DNA from: Siphonodentalium dalli
Lineage: Eukaryota; Mollusca; Scaphopoda; Gadilida; Siphonodentaliidae
Assembly (NCBI GenBank): GCA_032622095.1
Contig: CP136063.1
Coordinates: 79,897,980-79,961,979 of the forward strand
DNA length: 64,000 nt
Direction of reading: 5' to 3'
A program made the position numbers and the translations under genes. A model generated the notes under the pieces. That model ran no database searches. It was given only the letters and a program-made list of their open reading frames with translations, and was not told where the DNA came from. Shown here piece by piece: positions 1 to 11,574 of this stretch (its first letter is position 1; each line of letters begins with the position of its first letter).

Positions 1-164
1 TTGGATTCAGCTATTAGTATCAGTACTATCACAATCAGAGACAGTGTTTGCAGTAACTTTGCACTGGCTAAAATAATAAATAATAATTTGCCAAAAATTA
101 GCTAACTCTTGATTTTTGACATTGTCCAAGAAAAAAAAGTGTCTTGAAAGTTGAATATTCAACA

Positions 165-372
165 TGTTAATTGTTATCTCGACACATCTTGAGAACCTGA
201 CATGCGCATCTCAAGCTCTGAACATATTACTAGTATCTCGCTATATTATCTTGAGATCTCTGCATATTTTCTTGAGATCTTGCCGTATGATCTCGAGAAA
301 ATATGTTAATATCTCAAGATTTTTTTCTCGAAATCTCGAGAGAGTCGAGATAATATCTTGGTGGAGATATTT
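165..372. repeat. Degenerate ATCTCGAGAT-type short repeats
   Basis: The stretch repeats variants of the self-complementary words ATCTCGAGAT and ATCTTGAGAT about every 25-35 bases, mixed with ATATGTT. The copies are diverged and no stable unit length can be set. It is non-coding low-complexity sequence. Confidence 0.7.
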
Positions 373-689
373 TCTATAACAGTATATGGTACATTGTATA
401 TCATTTTGAAGACAGATTCATTGTGGTCCAAGTGAGATGATTAATCATATTCATGGGTTCACATGACTGTCGGGGTACTATACATGTACAATTGTACATG
501 TAGTATGTCTTTTGAATGAAAATCTGTTACGGTACTGGTATAGAAGAACAACAGGAGGTATCTCGGATTCTCGGTCCAAAACAGCATCAACCCAACCAAT
601 TTCCCAAGCTGTTGTGGACTGAGAAGACTTGGTCTATACATGCTAATGTATGCTATTTCTGAATATATGGGGCAGGAGAAAGATACCCG
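373..689. other. No gene seen
   Basis: AT-rich sequence with a short palindrome, TACATGTACAATTGTACATGTA type, near 481-502. I see no coding pattern, RNA gene or element ends. Confidence 0.5.
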
Positions 690-1260
690 GGTTTTATTAT
701 CGCCCCCACTCCCCAACCGAGCAGCTACTTATGACAAAAATGAATTTATTATTTTATAAGTTGCTTATTTTGCTTCATACACTCATGAAAAGGCCAAAGA
801 TACTCGAGCCTCGGTATTCCCCCCTCCCACCCCAAACCCTGACTCAATGAAATTTTTCTCGATTAATTTTAATTTCTCGCCATTTCATGACTATATAAAG
901 CGATATACCGGTACATGTAAGTGATAAATAATCAGATATTTTTGTCTCATATGCAGCTGCTGGTTTCTTTTTTTGGGGGGGGAGGGATATTCAGGCCTGT
1001 GTAATTTCTCCCCAGCCCAAATCCTGACTCAATCAAAATTTTAATGGATATATAGCATTATAGGGCAATATAGGCAATAAAATAATTAGTTTATTTTTGT
1101 CATATACTCTTATGTAGATGCTGGGTGTGGGGGATATTCAGACCTGGGTATCTAATTCCCCCCTCTCCACCCAAACCCTGACTCAAACAACTTGTAACAT
1201 GTTAATTTATCGCCATTTAATGACTATAACATAAAAATAAATAAGCAATAAATTAATACG
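690..1260. repeat. Degenerate dispersed repeat, units in both orientations
   Basis: Diverged copies of a unit containing CCAAACCCTGACTCAA and CATTTCATGACTATA recur near 826, 1004 and 1160. An opposite-oriented version reads CTACTTATGACAAAAA followed by TTGCTTATTTTGC near 725-770. The same unit recurs at 6.7-7.2 kb, again in both orientations. Units are roughly 160-180 bases. This looks like an old repeat block with head-to-head units. Confidence 0.65.
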
Positions 1261-1564
1261 TGTACATTTATATTTTGTTGTATGTTGAATTCTCGGTGGG
1301 TGTGAGCATTTGACAGACTGAAAATAGTAAAAAGGGGGGATGCACTGGGGGAGATATCATGTACACCAGGTAAACAAACTACTATAGTATAAGCTGTGAA
1401 TCGTTAAAACAGGATATTAACAAAACTGGATAATGAAATAGATACCTGGTAAACAATTCAGCAGGTATAACTTCTGATAACAAATTTGTGCGGAACTTAT
1501 CCAAGATGCATGTATCCATGAGAACAAGTGGACGGACAGACGCATGCCCACTGTCATTCATCAG

Positions 1565-1775
1565 AACATACAGCAATGACCTAAACAGTCAACCCCTTAA
1601 CCACAGCAGAACTGAGGGTAGCTTTTCAGGATTTAGTCCGAAATATGACTTGTTGCCATTCATGAGAGCTTTCCGATGAATTTCCACAAGCCATATTTCC
1701 AACGGAATCCTGAAACTATACCTATAATTCTGATGTGGTTAAGGGGTCGATTATTTAGGGCATTACTGTATGTCG
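1565..1775. repeat. Imperfect palindrome of about 210 bp
   Basis: Two arms of about 105 bases are inverted copies, with the centre near 1670. Both contain ACATACAG, ACCCCTTAACCACA, TTTCAGGAT and GAAATATG in matching order on opposite strands. As a result both strands show similar short open frames, which is a symmetry artefact and not coding evidence. Probably a fold-back element; no clear target duplication was found. Confidence 0.7.
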
Positions 1776-1892
1776 AGTTTGTTACACATTTGTCAAAGTT
1801 TGCATCAACAAAATTGAGGAATTGAATGTTAACTCTGAGTTGTTCCATAATAAATGTATTTCCCTTGTCATTTCAGGTGTTCATGCGGCCTA

Positions 1893-2237
1893 TGTACTGT
1901 GATGGAGACTACAATGTACCTGTGAGTGCAGATGTTGCCATGAGATTGAAAAAGTTGAGACCAAGCTAAAGGAAGTGACAAAAGCGTTTTCATAGGAAGA
2001 AGGACACTTCAAGTGTATCACGGAGACTGTCCCCTTCAGGAGTGTGAGCCTGAACCCATGGCTACTTGAAGTTGCATGGTTAGGATACCAGCAACAGTAT
2101 AGTCATCCGTTTAATGGCCCTCTGCACAACAAATACAGGCATATAGCATAGAGTTTATTCGGTGGTGCTATGGCTACCATGGTTTGCATAACTGCAGACC
2201 TCTTCCATATTGTGTTGTGAATGGCATCAGTAATTTC
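1893..2237 (+). pseudogene. Degenerate P2X7-C-terminal-like domain, part 1
   Basis: Plus-strand translation gives a cysteine cluster (CTCECRCCHEIEKVE), then CITE, LNPWLLEVAW, a Y-QQY motif and NKYRHIA. After a one-base frame change it gives FIRWCYGYHGLHNCR and PLPYCVVNGIS. The order matches the cysteine-rich cytoplasmic C-terminal domain of P2X7 receptors and its many P2X7-like paralogues in aquatic invertebrates: CxC cluster, CC-EI, CIT, YRH-AY, RW-WG-LG, LPSCVV. The frame has in-frame stops (a TAG after KAFS and another after YRHIA) and a frameshift. An AG acceptor-like site (TTTCAG) lies at 1871-1876. A hAT-like element interrupts it at 2238 and it resumes at 5868. Seen: motifs, stops, frameshift. 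Known: the domain family. Inferred: the piece is dead. Confidence 0.7.
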
Positions 2238-2879
2238 TAGAGCTGAAACGGTTGACCAATTCTTCTATTACCGGTTAACCATCGGGGTTAACCGGATTTC
2301 AACCGGTTAACCGCTAAATTTCTAGCGGACTTCTCTCACACTAATTATGTCGACATTATGCCATGCTCCAGGGACAAACCTATAGGTGAGAAGTAGTAGC
2401 TGAAATAAAGACCTTATTCACGACATTTAACGATATTCAAAAACACGCATTCACTGTTCTTTGGCTGGCTCTCGTGATGGGGAATGAGCAAGTGAAATTT
2501 GTGAATGGCAGGAGAGATCGCTTATTTGCCGTGATCAGCATATGTTTGGGCATTTGTAAAACGAGTAAAATAGTATGGGTATTGGTAAAACGAGTAACAA
2601 AACTATATATTAAAGATCTGTAATATATCATTATCATCATTGGTATATCCTCAAAAGACAAGAAAGTATTAACTAGAGAACAAAAAGGAAGGTCAGTTAG
2701 GTCAGACTCGCAGTCCTATTCAGTATTCGAGCTATTCGTCGGTATCATGATAGCGGACACTAGTGTTGGGAGGTTATATAATTTACGTTTCGATTTCAGT
2801 TTTAGTATGCAATTACTTAACATATAGCAATTACTGCCAAATTGAGTGTTAATTAGTCCCACAGGCACAACCAGTTACA

Positions 2880-4040
2880 TAGTCCAAGTCTTCTTGTACT
2901 AAAACCAGCTAAGATATTGGGATGGCGATGCTGGCGTTTAGTCCAAGCCCGCCCTATATGCTCGCTTATGACACGGCTTAAGCATTAGTGACCCGCTCAA
3001 ATAAAACCACAATTATATGAAATAAAATATCACAATTGCGACAATAAACGGATATTTTCCGCAGAAGACATGCTATTTTATCTGAAACCCACATCAGTTG
3101 TGAATTTAAAACGGTAATGCGAAAAGAGACATTTACCTCAATGTTTACAATTTTTTAAAAGTATGCGAACTCGGTTGACCTCGCGAACTGTGTTCGGCAT
3201 TTTCCGTTGAAAATATTCCGTAGATTTTGGACAACAACGCAAATTACGATGAATTCTCCATTGTAATCGTAATTATGTGTGTCAATAAATAAAATAATAA
3301 ATAGATTAATTAAACATTGGAGATATAAATGTAATACACTAAATAAATGAACCTTAAGTTTGAAAAGTCCCACTAAAACGGAAGAACTATATTTCGAAAC
3401 TGTGTGATTCGGTTCTCCGATTATTTTATCAACACAGATGTAAAAATGCACACCACACGCATGGCAAGTCAGACACAAGAGATCTAATTTGCTCCAATTT
3501 CGACAAGTTGCTTGCGATAATTGTCAACAAAACTACCGTTCTGATCCTCCATTATGTCATTAAGTTTTTAGTGCGGGAATTGTTCTGAAAGCACATAGAA
3601 AACTGGACTTTCGGGCGATCGGTTTTCGCCATTTTTGTTCGGAAAACCTGCGCTATATATAGAAACGGAAAGTAGAATTCCCAGAACAAACAGCGGATTA
3701 TGCCGAACTTATTCGGACCACTTCGGCTTTCGGTTAAAACGTAAACAAACAGAGAAACAAATCGATGTTTGTGGCAATCAACCGGAATATTCTATGTGTA
3801 ATTTAACATTAAAGTTAGATTATTATACACCATTATGACCATTAGATGTAAGCCTTTCCGATGTATATAGCATCATGTATTGATTTGCTAGGTAAATCGA
3901 GTAAAATACACCACAAATTCCCGCCACAGATCGTGGGCGTAACTCATGTGGTAGGATTGGTATGCAAGCGGGCTTGGACTAAACGCCAGCATCGCCATCC
4001 CAATATCTTAGCTGGTTTTAGTACAAGAAGACTTGGACTA
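2880..4040. mobile_element. Mutator-like (MULE) non-autonomous element
   Basis: Inverted repeats of 73 bp (2880-2952 and 3968-4040) appear identical, beginning TAGTCCAAGTCTTC. They are bounded by a 9-bp direct repeat CCAGTTACA at 2871-2879 and 4041-4049. Long inverted repeats plus a 9-bp target duplication is the Mutator-like pattern. The 1.16-kb body has no transposase-like frame. The near-identical arms suggest a fairly recent insertion inside the surrounding hAT element. Confidence 0.85.
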
Positions 4041-4396
4041 CCAGTTACAGAGTAGCATGGAGCATCAATTTCCTTGATAAAAGGGAAGATTATTGAAGAA
4101 GTTTTGGGTTGCTTCAACTACGATGTCTGTTTGGTCACTCAATTGAATTGATCATATTAAATCACAACAGGGAGGAAGAACGGGAAGAGTGAAGACATTG
4201 TGCAGCTGATCTCAATCTTCAAACTTTGTCGACTTACATAGTTTTTATAAACCCCACTGTAAAACAGTTTTATATATAGTATGTCGTGGTGTGGTTCCAA
4301 TTTGAATCCATGTTGCTTCGTGCAGTATTAACTATTAAGTTACGAAAGCACGCATTGCCACACAACGCCACTTTTACGTTGTCACTTCCTTGTGTG

Positions 4397-5517
4397 TAGT
4401 GATGCGCCGATAATCGGGAACGACAATCGGAATCGGCCGATTGTGGCCCATCGGATGACAAACGGTACTCGGGTTTGAACATCGGGATTTCCGATTGTCT
4501 AAATAATAAATAGGTGCTTGTTTTTCTTCAATAAACTGTTTTAAATATGACGATGTTTTGTAGAATAAATGACCAGTAAACATGGGGAAAGTGATACCAA
4601 ACACAAACTTGATATACAGACATGTCCTCTTCAATACCCCGGCCATACCTGGGTCTATGTTATATTAGTGGGGATCACCGGGAAGCACGTGAGACTTTGT
4701 GTTAGAGTGATGCTGCAAGCATGACGCCGTGATTGCGCATAATCATTAATTATTGGCATACCGGAACAGTCGTTTCAGTCGATTGATTTCGTTAGCATTA
4801 TGATGTACACAACGTACATATCATGGGACTCATGTACGCCCATAGGTAACTTTATTGTTCGTCAACAGGTAGACATGTACAGCAGAGCTATCTATATAGT
4901 ACATACAGCATAACAGGTATAAACTATACTATAGAAACCGAAAGTGCATGTCACGTGACTTTAAATAGTCAAAGACAATGTCATTCCATCCAGTCAGCCT
5001 CGTGTGACGTCACGTATATGTCACCACCAATGATTATTATAATGACCACGCCGAAATTGAATCGTGTCTGTGAAATTGACATGAACATGGTGTAACTTGC
5101 AACTAGTTCAGTCGGCTCATTTCCTTTGATGTGATGTCTTTGAATTGGGATCAAAGAAAAATGCTGTTTGATGAATTGTTATCAAAAACGAACCGTGGAC
5201 ATGTCATCATGCACGTGGCTAAGTCTCAAACAATTTGTTGTGGAATAGCCTAAAATACATGGGTAAGTTGCCTGTATTCGATCACAAGTACGCCCATGCC
5301 CACCTATATACTTACCCAAACATATACTTATGTATACTGTGTACTGGCATATTACTTCGTTTGTTGCTTGCTTCTAATTCCAAGTATTATATAACACATA
5401 TAACATATTCTGCTATAATTATTGAAATAATCGGAATCGGCACCTGAATCGGCCGATTGTGATCTCAAATAATCGGCAATCGGCGCAAGGCTCTATTTGA
5501 CAATCGGCTCATCACTA
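4397..5517. mobile_element. hAT family B, copy 1 (intact, non-autonomous)
   Basis: Ends read TAGTGATGMGCCGAT on both sides. The flanking 8-bp repeats CTTGTGTG (4389-4396 and 5518-5525) are identical. Subterminal sequence carries repeated CCGATT/AATCGG words. The body includes a 70-codon open frame that is also present, nearly unchanged, in copy 2 at 13 kb; it has no recognisable domain and is probably incidental. Length is 1121 bp. It sits inside the 2238-5867 element. Confidence 0.88.
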
Positions 5518-5867
5518 CTTGTGTGCATTCAGACTTGATACACAGTGACTGCACACGTGCTTTTGTCGGAAGAAAACTTCAAAGGGTCGGAATTGATTGA
5601 AGGTCGCCGACACTTCCAGACAGTTCGAGAATTGCTACTAAGTATCTGATACTACTGCGTGTACCAATTAATGCTTGCATTGCACTCTACTATCGGTGAC
5701 ACGGGATTTAGTATTAGTTTTGCATCATTTAACCTAATATTTTGAGGATTATTCACGTTCACATTCAACTGACAACGGGATGCGGTTACGTCCGGTTCAT
5801 TTTTTTCTAACCGGTTACGTCACTAACCGGATGCTAACCAGTTAACCGTCTAACCGTTTCAGCTCTA

Positions 5868-5952
5868 GTAATTTCAGTATGCTTTCCCAAATGATGGTGG
5901 AAATTACAGGGGCTTTCGTTTGCCCGAGCTGGAGAAATGCATGAATAAATGA
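5868..5952 (+). pseudogene. Degenerate P2X7-C-terminal-like domain, part 2
   Basis: Directly after the right target duplication the plus strand reads YAFPNDGGNYRGFRLPE, then LEKCMNK and a TGA stop at 5950-5952. This corresponds to the FP...YTGF.LPE segment that follows LPSCVV in P2X7-C-terminal-like domains, so it continues the piece ending at 2230. Removing the element and one duplication leaves one further frame change at the junction. It confirms that the host sequence was coding before the insertion. Confidence 0.65.
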
Positions 5953-6194
5953 ATGAAATCTTAATAGATTATTGTTACAATGTATCTCCCTAATCTTCAT
6001 CTCCCATATATGACTGAAAATAATATCATTCATTTGATAACGTTTGACTCTGGAATGGCCAAATTGTTTGATATTTAACTTTGTTTTATTTAATTTTTTT
6101 TTATTTTCAAGTGACAAATTTCCCCCCACTTTTCATAGTTTGATCCTGAAATTGCCAGAAAAATGTTTTTTTTTATAATTCCCTTTTTTTTTTA

Positions 6195-6640
6195 TTAAAG
6201 GTACTCAATCCGTAAAGAGGGTCCCCATCTCAACAGATTCCAACAACAACAATCCGAGGGTCCTATATTACTATTTCTTTGGCTTTGGGGGTACCCATCA
6301 AACAAAGCTCAGAGTTATTAGATATTGATTTTTGAAATTTGTTATGTTCTCGAGATGAGTACTAATAACTGCCGTAATCTGCTCTGGATGTGTACTGCAA
6401 ATCTATTCAAACAGACAAGGATGGATAACTCTAAAATCAAGTGGTAATTTTAACGCAATTTTGACTGAGTTCTGGGCCAGATAGTATTCCCGATAATGAA
6501 AAATAATAGATTTCTAAAATCGATATCTAACAAATCTGAGCTGTGATGGGTGACTTCCTCGACTCGAATCAAATATTTTTGACCCTCGAAGCCATTGAAA
6601 TAGTAATTGAGAGGAGTTTTATCGGATTGAGTACCTTTAA
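6195..6640. mobile_element. TTAA-flanked palindromic MITE, family GGTACTCAATC, copy 1
   Basis: Both ends are TTAAAGGTACTCAATC in inverted orientation (TTAA at 6195-6198 and 6637-6640). The interior is largely self-complementary and carries GATTCGAGTCGAGGA, AAAGCTCAGA and GATGGATAACTCTAAAATCA words shared with copies at 30.8, 31.5 and 44.7 kb. TTAA duplications are typical of piggyBac- and Kolobok-type transposition. It has no coding content. Confidence 0.85.
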
Positions 6641-6659
6641 AATATATTTTTTTCCAAGC

Positions 6660-7180
6660 GACATATTTTTTTAATCACACAATTGATTATTTGATCCTGA
6701 AATGGCGAGAAAAATGACTTTTGAGAATTAAATTTGTTTTTATTTAATTTCATTCTTTCAAATGTCCAGGTCTGGATAGCTACCCACAACCCAGCACCTA
6801 CATGACAAAAAATTGTCTCATGGTTTCATTGCTTATTTTGCTTTATAAAGTCATGAAACGAAGATTCCAGAACATGATGTAGCCCTCCCCCCCCCCAACC
6901 AGCGCCTACTTGAGAAAAATCATGGTTTTATTGCTTATTTTGCATAGTCACGAAACAATGAGAAATTAACTTCTTCCGAGAATTTGTTGTTTGAGTCAGG
7001 GTTTGGGTGGGGGTAAGATGTCCAGGCTAGGAAGGGAAGAAGTCCAGGACCTACATGACAAAAATTCATCTTGGGGGTTTTATTGATTATTTTGCTTTAT
7101 AGTCATGAAATGGCAAGAAATAGACTTCTCCTGAGAAGGTGATGTATGGAACTAATCTGCATAAAATGACAAAATAATGA
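6660..7180. repeat. Degenerate dispersed repeat, second block
   Basis: Contains three copies of TACATGACAAAAA or TACTTGAGAAAAA followed by ATTGCTTATTTTGC and AGTCATGAAA (near 6800, 6905 and 7050), plus the complement of the CCAAACCCTGACTCAA word at 6990-7010. It is the same family as 690-1260. Confidence 0.6.
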
Positions 7181-7466
7181 CTTTTGTTCACTATTTTTAA
7201 AGCAAACGCTTTTTTATGGTCGTTATTGTTGTCACATTTTTGTATATTATAATAAAAAAGAATGAGTCGGAGGAAAATTGGAAAACAAAACTTGAACCCC
7301 ATACAATGCTGAGGATGCGGCCCATTTTGGGAGGGGCTGTTGTGTTTACCCTGAACATAGATATTATATTATTTAGCGTAATAACACTCCAGTATTTACT
7401 TTTCAACTCAACGAATGGAAGAACCCATAGTATACTGTATAGATCTGTATTTCACTGTTTGATCAC

Positions 7467-7627
7467 CTTAAAATCATTTTCACAAAGATGATACATGCAG
7501 ATACGTAGACAGCATAGCCACCCAAGAAGCCCTTCTGATAGTTCAGCCATAAACGTAATTCGTACTCTTCTTGTGGGACTTGAAAGCAGAAATCTGCGAA
7601 AGCGGTCACGTATCCCATGCATTTCAT
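7467..7627 (-). CDS. Possible coding exon of an unrecognised protein with a hydrophobic segment
   Basis: On the minus strand an open frame from ATG at 7627 (second in-frame ATG at 7618) encodes about 53 residues with a non-random composition: MKCMGYVTAFADFCFQ, then EEYELRLWLNYQKGF, then a hydrophobic stretch ending in VSACIIFVKMIL that could span a membrane. It ends at AAG|GTGATC, a good splice-donor match; reading through instead gives a stop at 7463. I do not recognise the family. No continuation exon was found downstream on the minus strand. It could be a first exon or a remnant. Confidence 0.35.
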
Positions 7628-7679
7628 ATCAACAATAGGTTGAAAGTTAATAAATTTCGAAGTTCCCGTGGACCTACAT

Positions 7680-7742
7680 GTAGATCATGCCACGAATACC
7701 TACTCCAGCGGCACGGGAGTAGAGATTCATGGCATGATCTAC
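7680..7742. repeat. Short hairpin
   Basis: GTAGATCATGCCA at the left and its complement TGGCATGATCTAC at the right enclose a second matched pair, ACTCC...GGAGT. The predicted stem is about 27 bp with a short loop. It is not surrounded by a recognisable gene. Confidence 0.6.
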
Positions 7743-8196
7743 TGTAGTCCTATTCTGACAGTCACAGTGACACACGAACTTCGTCCAAATATGTACGAAT
7801 TTACTCCGTAGCTGTTGCAATATTTTATTACACACATAAATCCATTCCGAATTCACGATTTCCAACGAAAACGAAACATGTTTGTGAACTAAAACAAAAC
7901 CACGCAGAAACCGATTTCGATAACACAATGTCAACAGAATGCCCCAAGGTGATTTATGACGTCACGGGTCAAAAATAAATTACACCCAATCTGTTGTTTG
8001 AGTTTATAGCTGTGCGCATGCCAGGGGGTTTCCTGGAATGCGAATCGATAGCGGCTAATCTTGGGACGATTAATTTCGTTCTCAGAACGACTCTGTTGGT
8101 CTAATAAGCGGGGAAATGGGTAAAATATGAACTTCGCGACGGCGACTTTAAAGCATGCGGCGAGGAGAACTTTATTCTCATTTCATTTATCAATTA
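7743..8196. other. No gene seen
   Basis: AT-rich, without element ends. On the minus strand this would be the 5' flank of the possible exon at 7.5 kb. A TGACGTCA match (CRE-like) lies near 7957-7964; a single match of this size is weak evidence for a promoter. Confidence 0.4.
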
Positions 8197-8693
8197 CAGT
8201 GATTTTTCTGCCTATTTTGGGAATGGGTCCGGGTCCGTTCGAATTGGGAAAAAGGTGTCTTTACACACCAAAATTGGGAAATTTCCATGTTTTAGAAAAA
8301 TTCAATTAATTACTGTTACACACAAGTAAATAGTACTAATACCATAATTATCGGTGTATAACGCAACTTAAACACAGGTAACTCAAAGATGGAGTAAAAT
8401 CCCAGCCCATTGAGGTCCATTTATCAGCTTCAGGTAAGTTGAAAATTCACAGATAACAACGGAAGAGTTCAAGCCATCCACCAAACTTCGACGGAAAAAC
8501 GGTAATGAAACACCCAAGGATGGATAGGTATCTAGTTGTAATTCAGGGTTTCCGCTATACCGGCAGGGGGTCCCCTTGACGGCCCCGTTCCCCTCGCCAA
8601 GTTTTCCCCTCCTGCCATACCCCAGGACATACTGCATGCCTATAAAAGTATAAAGATGTTTAAAACTTCTGAATTTTGTTGGAATAGTACTAA

Positions 8694-9838
8694 GGCCAAA
8701 AAAAAAAACATCTGTGTTTCCGGTTACCCGACCGACCTGCCGAAATTGGGCCGACCTGGACTTTTTTTTTCAAATTTCAACCCAAATCAAAAAATTTCAA
8801 CCCAAAAAAAAAAAACAAACATTTTTTTTTAAATTTTTTTTTTAATTTTTTTTTAATGCATGTCATTGGCATGTAAATACATCAAAATCGTTAAATATAT
8901 ACTATATACTATGTTTACATTAAGCAGCAATAATTTTAGATGGAATTTTCAAAAACAATTTACTTCTATTAAAATACATGTCCATTTGTGGTTGCAGATG
9001 AATCCCAATCTCACCAATAAATCTGCAGTCTTTAAAACCTGCCTGTGGTAATCTTGTTTGTTCAACTCCCATGTCTTATGGGAAGAAGTCTTATCTGCTA
9101 GAGAGCAATATACATGTAGCAGACTTTCTATATCAGAATTTAAAGTTCCTCTCCCCAGTCAATCAAGGATTCATAGTGTTCAGGCATAGTTACTAGTATG
9201 TATACAGACAGTATAAAGATGACTGCATGTCTACCATATCAAACACCCTTCTGGGATGGGCACTAAAAAGCACATGAAATTATCTACTGGTTTGTTTGGG
9301 TATATAAAAATTACAAGCATGCATATGCCAATTTGAATGCTGAGTCAAGGTGTGGCCTGTGGTACCATTTTCAGTGTGGTGTGGGACTTTATATTTCAGT
9401 GCAGTTGAGGGATGTCTGAGGAACATTTACACCCTGTGCAATGTGTCTGAGGTGCATGTGAGATATGTGTCTTAGGTCCTGAGGTGTATGACCAAATATT
9501 TAAGTGAGGTTTGAATTAATATCATACAAGTTATGTTATTATAAAGTAATAGTGTATGTCTTGGGCCTGTTGATATGTCAATATTGTGCTCTGAGAAAGA
9601 TGTGCCACCACAATCTAAACTGAGAGAATAATTACAAGAGAGCTGCATAATTGAGTGCCTGGGTGGCATTTGATACATGGACAGCCTTAACACAAGTATA
9701 AAGAGTAAGCATTAATGTACTTCTTAACTGTTCGGGGAAAAAATAAAAAAATATTACCAAAAAAAAATCAATCCCTACCTACCTACCTGGAATTTTTTGG
9801 CACCGTAATAGGAAACAAATAATATTTTTTTTTTGGCC
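8694..9838. mobile_element. PIF/Harbinger-like non-autonomous element
   Basis: Ends GGCCAAAAAAAAAA...TTTTTTTTTTGGCC are inverted, with further subterminal matches around GTTTCC. A 3-bp direct repeat TAA (8691-8693 and 9839-9841) fits the TWA target of PIF/Harbinger elements. The 1.1-kb body is AT-rich with poly-A and poly-T runs and no transposase. The superfamily call rests only on the target and the GGCC ends. Confidence 0.6.
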
Positions 9839-10410
9839 TAAGGAATTTTAAAAGGTGAATTTATTTTATATCTTGTGAGTATACACACTCTAAACGCGTT
9901 GCTAAATTGAAACATGAAGTGATCGGAACTGACATCGCTAGAAGCTATGCCTTTGAGGCTGGTTAGTTACGTTGCGGTTAGTACCCGGTTATGTTATGCA
10001 AAAGAGCAGTATTTTAATCATACCTGTCATGTTTTATACCGCAAAATATACTGTTCACTTTGTAATAGAGCGAGAGAGAAATGTGGGAGTAGCCGCAGCG
10101 GGCAACAAGGCATCTTACCACTGCCCACAAAGAATACTCGTCGGCCAGATATGTAATCAGCCTTAATATATTCCGATTACGTTATGCATCCGAAATATCT
10201 GCTGGGTCTTCCACAGTGAGTCTTTTAACATTAACGAGCATGTTTAACTCGGGATCCAAATTACTGGTGTTCTGTTCTACTCTCACACGATTCTATTGGC
10301 CGATATAACGAAAGTAATTCAACCAGTGCTAAAAGTAAAACAGGCTACTTTTACCTGGATTTTTCCCCTTGACGGCTACCGGCCCCATTCCCCTACCCCC
10401 TAGCGGAAAC

Positions 10411-11574
10411 TAGGGGTGCCACGATTAATCGTATAATCGATGAACCGTTGATAAAGCCGATAATCGATTTCCATTTCCATCGTCGATTAATCTGTTATTT
10501 ATATCGGATGTCAGAAGATTCCGGGTATTATTGAATACCGTGTTTATTTTACACAGTTCTATCTACAACCGAGGTGTTAACATCCTTTGATCGCGTACCA
10601 AAGAGATTCCAATAACATGAGTACTACTGATATATGTTGCAAACAGTTGGCAGTTCATTTGATGATGCGACATGGTTTCTCGTCGGATCGTTGTATATTC
10701 TACAAATTGGCCGCACTGCAGATTTGAACACATTGCGACATCGTTGTATATTTTAATATAGTTGAAAGGTGGCAACATGTCTTTGAAATGTGCCGACTGT
10801 CACCGTGTTCAATGAACTGAATGCACTCGCCCTTGAATCTGATTGAACCAATGGGAAGTTGATTGACATTCTCTCTAAAACCAGGGAACAATATACATGT
10901 ACATATGGCATTTTAATCAGTGATGTTCTCCCCAATTGCATTGCAAGTGTACTTTGTATGGATATTATAAGTAGAAATGTATACTTAGAAGTTACTAGTA
11001 AAGGCTATTGGATATCGTATGGTGAATGCTGAATGAAACAGACTGTTATCAAATACTTAAAATTGTTCTGAGTCATGCAATTGGCAGGTGGGGCACACGT
11101 TTGTGATTGTTAACCACGCTCTGGAAGTTTGATGAAACTTATAGTTTCCATAACATTTGATTCCTTTATTTACCGTAGGAACAACCGGCGGTCCATTGTT
11201 TATTCCTACTTTTGTATTGTTTGTTTATGTATTTGGCTATTCCTAAAACTTAAAATTAATCGCTACGTTCGTTCTAATGAACTCACAAATATTATAACCA
11301 TAACATCGCTGAGAACTGTGCTGGTATTCAATACATTGTGCTCATTAGTCATTAACAGTGGTTTATGATGCACTTTATTAACGTAAAATTTACATCAGCC
11401 AATGTCTCAAATGACCAGCGACAGTGCAGTTATTGAGTTAACGAGCACAAGGCAATAGGCCATATTATGGTATACTTCCACTGATGTTATTAATATTAGG
11501 TACGATTAATCGATTATAGTCGATTATTGACGACCGATTATCGATTATCAAAATCAATAATCGTGGCACCTCTA
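10411..11574. mobile_element. hAT-like non-autonomous element (TAGGGGTGCCACGAT ends)
   Basis: Left end TAGGGGTGCCACGAT and right end ATCGTGGCACCTCTA are inverted repeats with one mismatch. Identical 8-bp repeats GCGGAAAC lie at 10403-10410 and 11575-11582. Subterminal GATTAATCG/CGATTATCG words flank each end. It inserted into the right inverted repeat of the CAGGGTTTCCG element, so it is younger. 1164 bp, no transposase frame. Confidence 0.9.

Larger units (their letters stand above)
2238..5867. mobile_element. Non-autonomous hAT-like element, host of two nested insertions
   Basis: Terminal inverted repeats begin TAGAGCTGAAACGGTT at both ends (left at 2238, right on the opposite strand ending at 5867). 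The flanks are identical 8-bp repeats GTAATTTC at 2230-2237 and 5868-5875. An 8-bp duplication with TAG/CAG-type ends is the hAT signature. Subterminal sequence is rich in AACCGGTTAACC. Without the two nested elements it is about 2.5 kb, and no transposase frame is visible. It disrupts the P2X7-like pseudogene, which is independent evidence for its boundaries. Confidence 0.88.

Noticed and set aside
4396-5517. Shared 70-codon frame in both hAT-B copies as a conserved gene
   Set aside because: Conservation follows from the copies being recent sister transposons; no domain or transposase motif is present.
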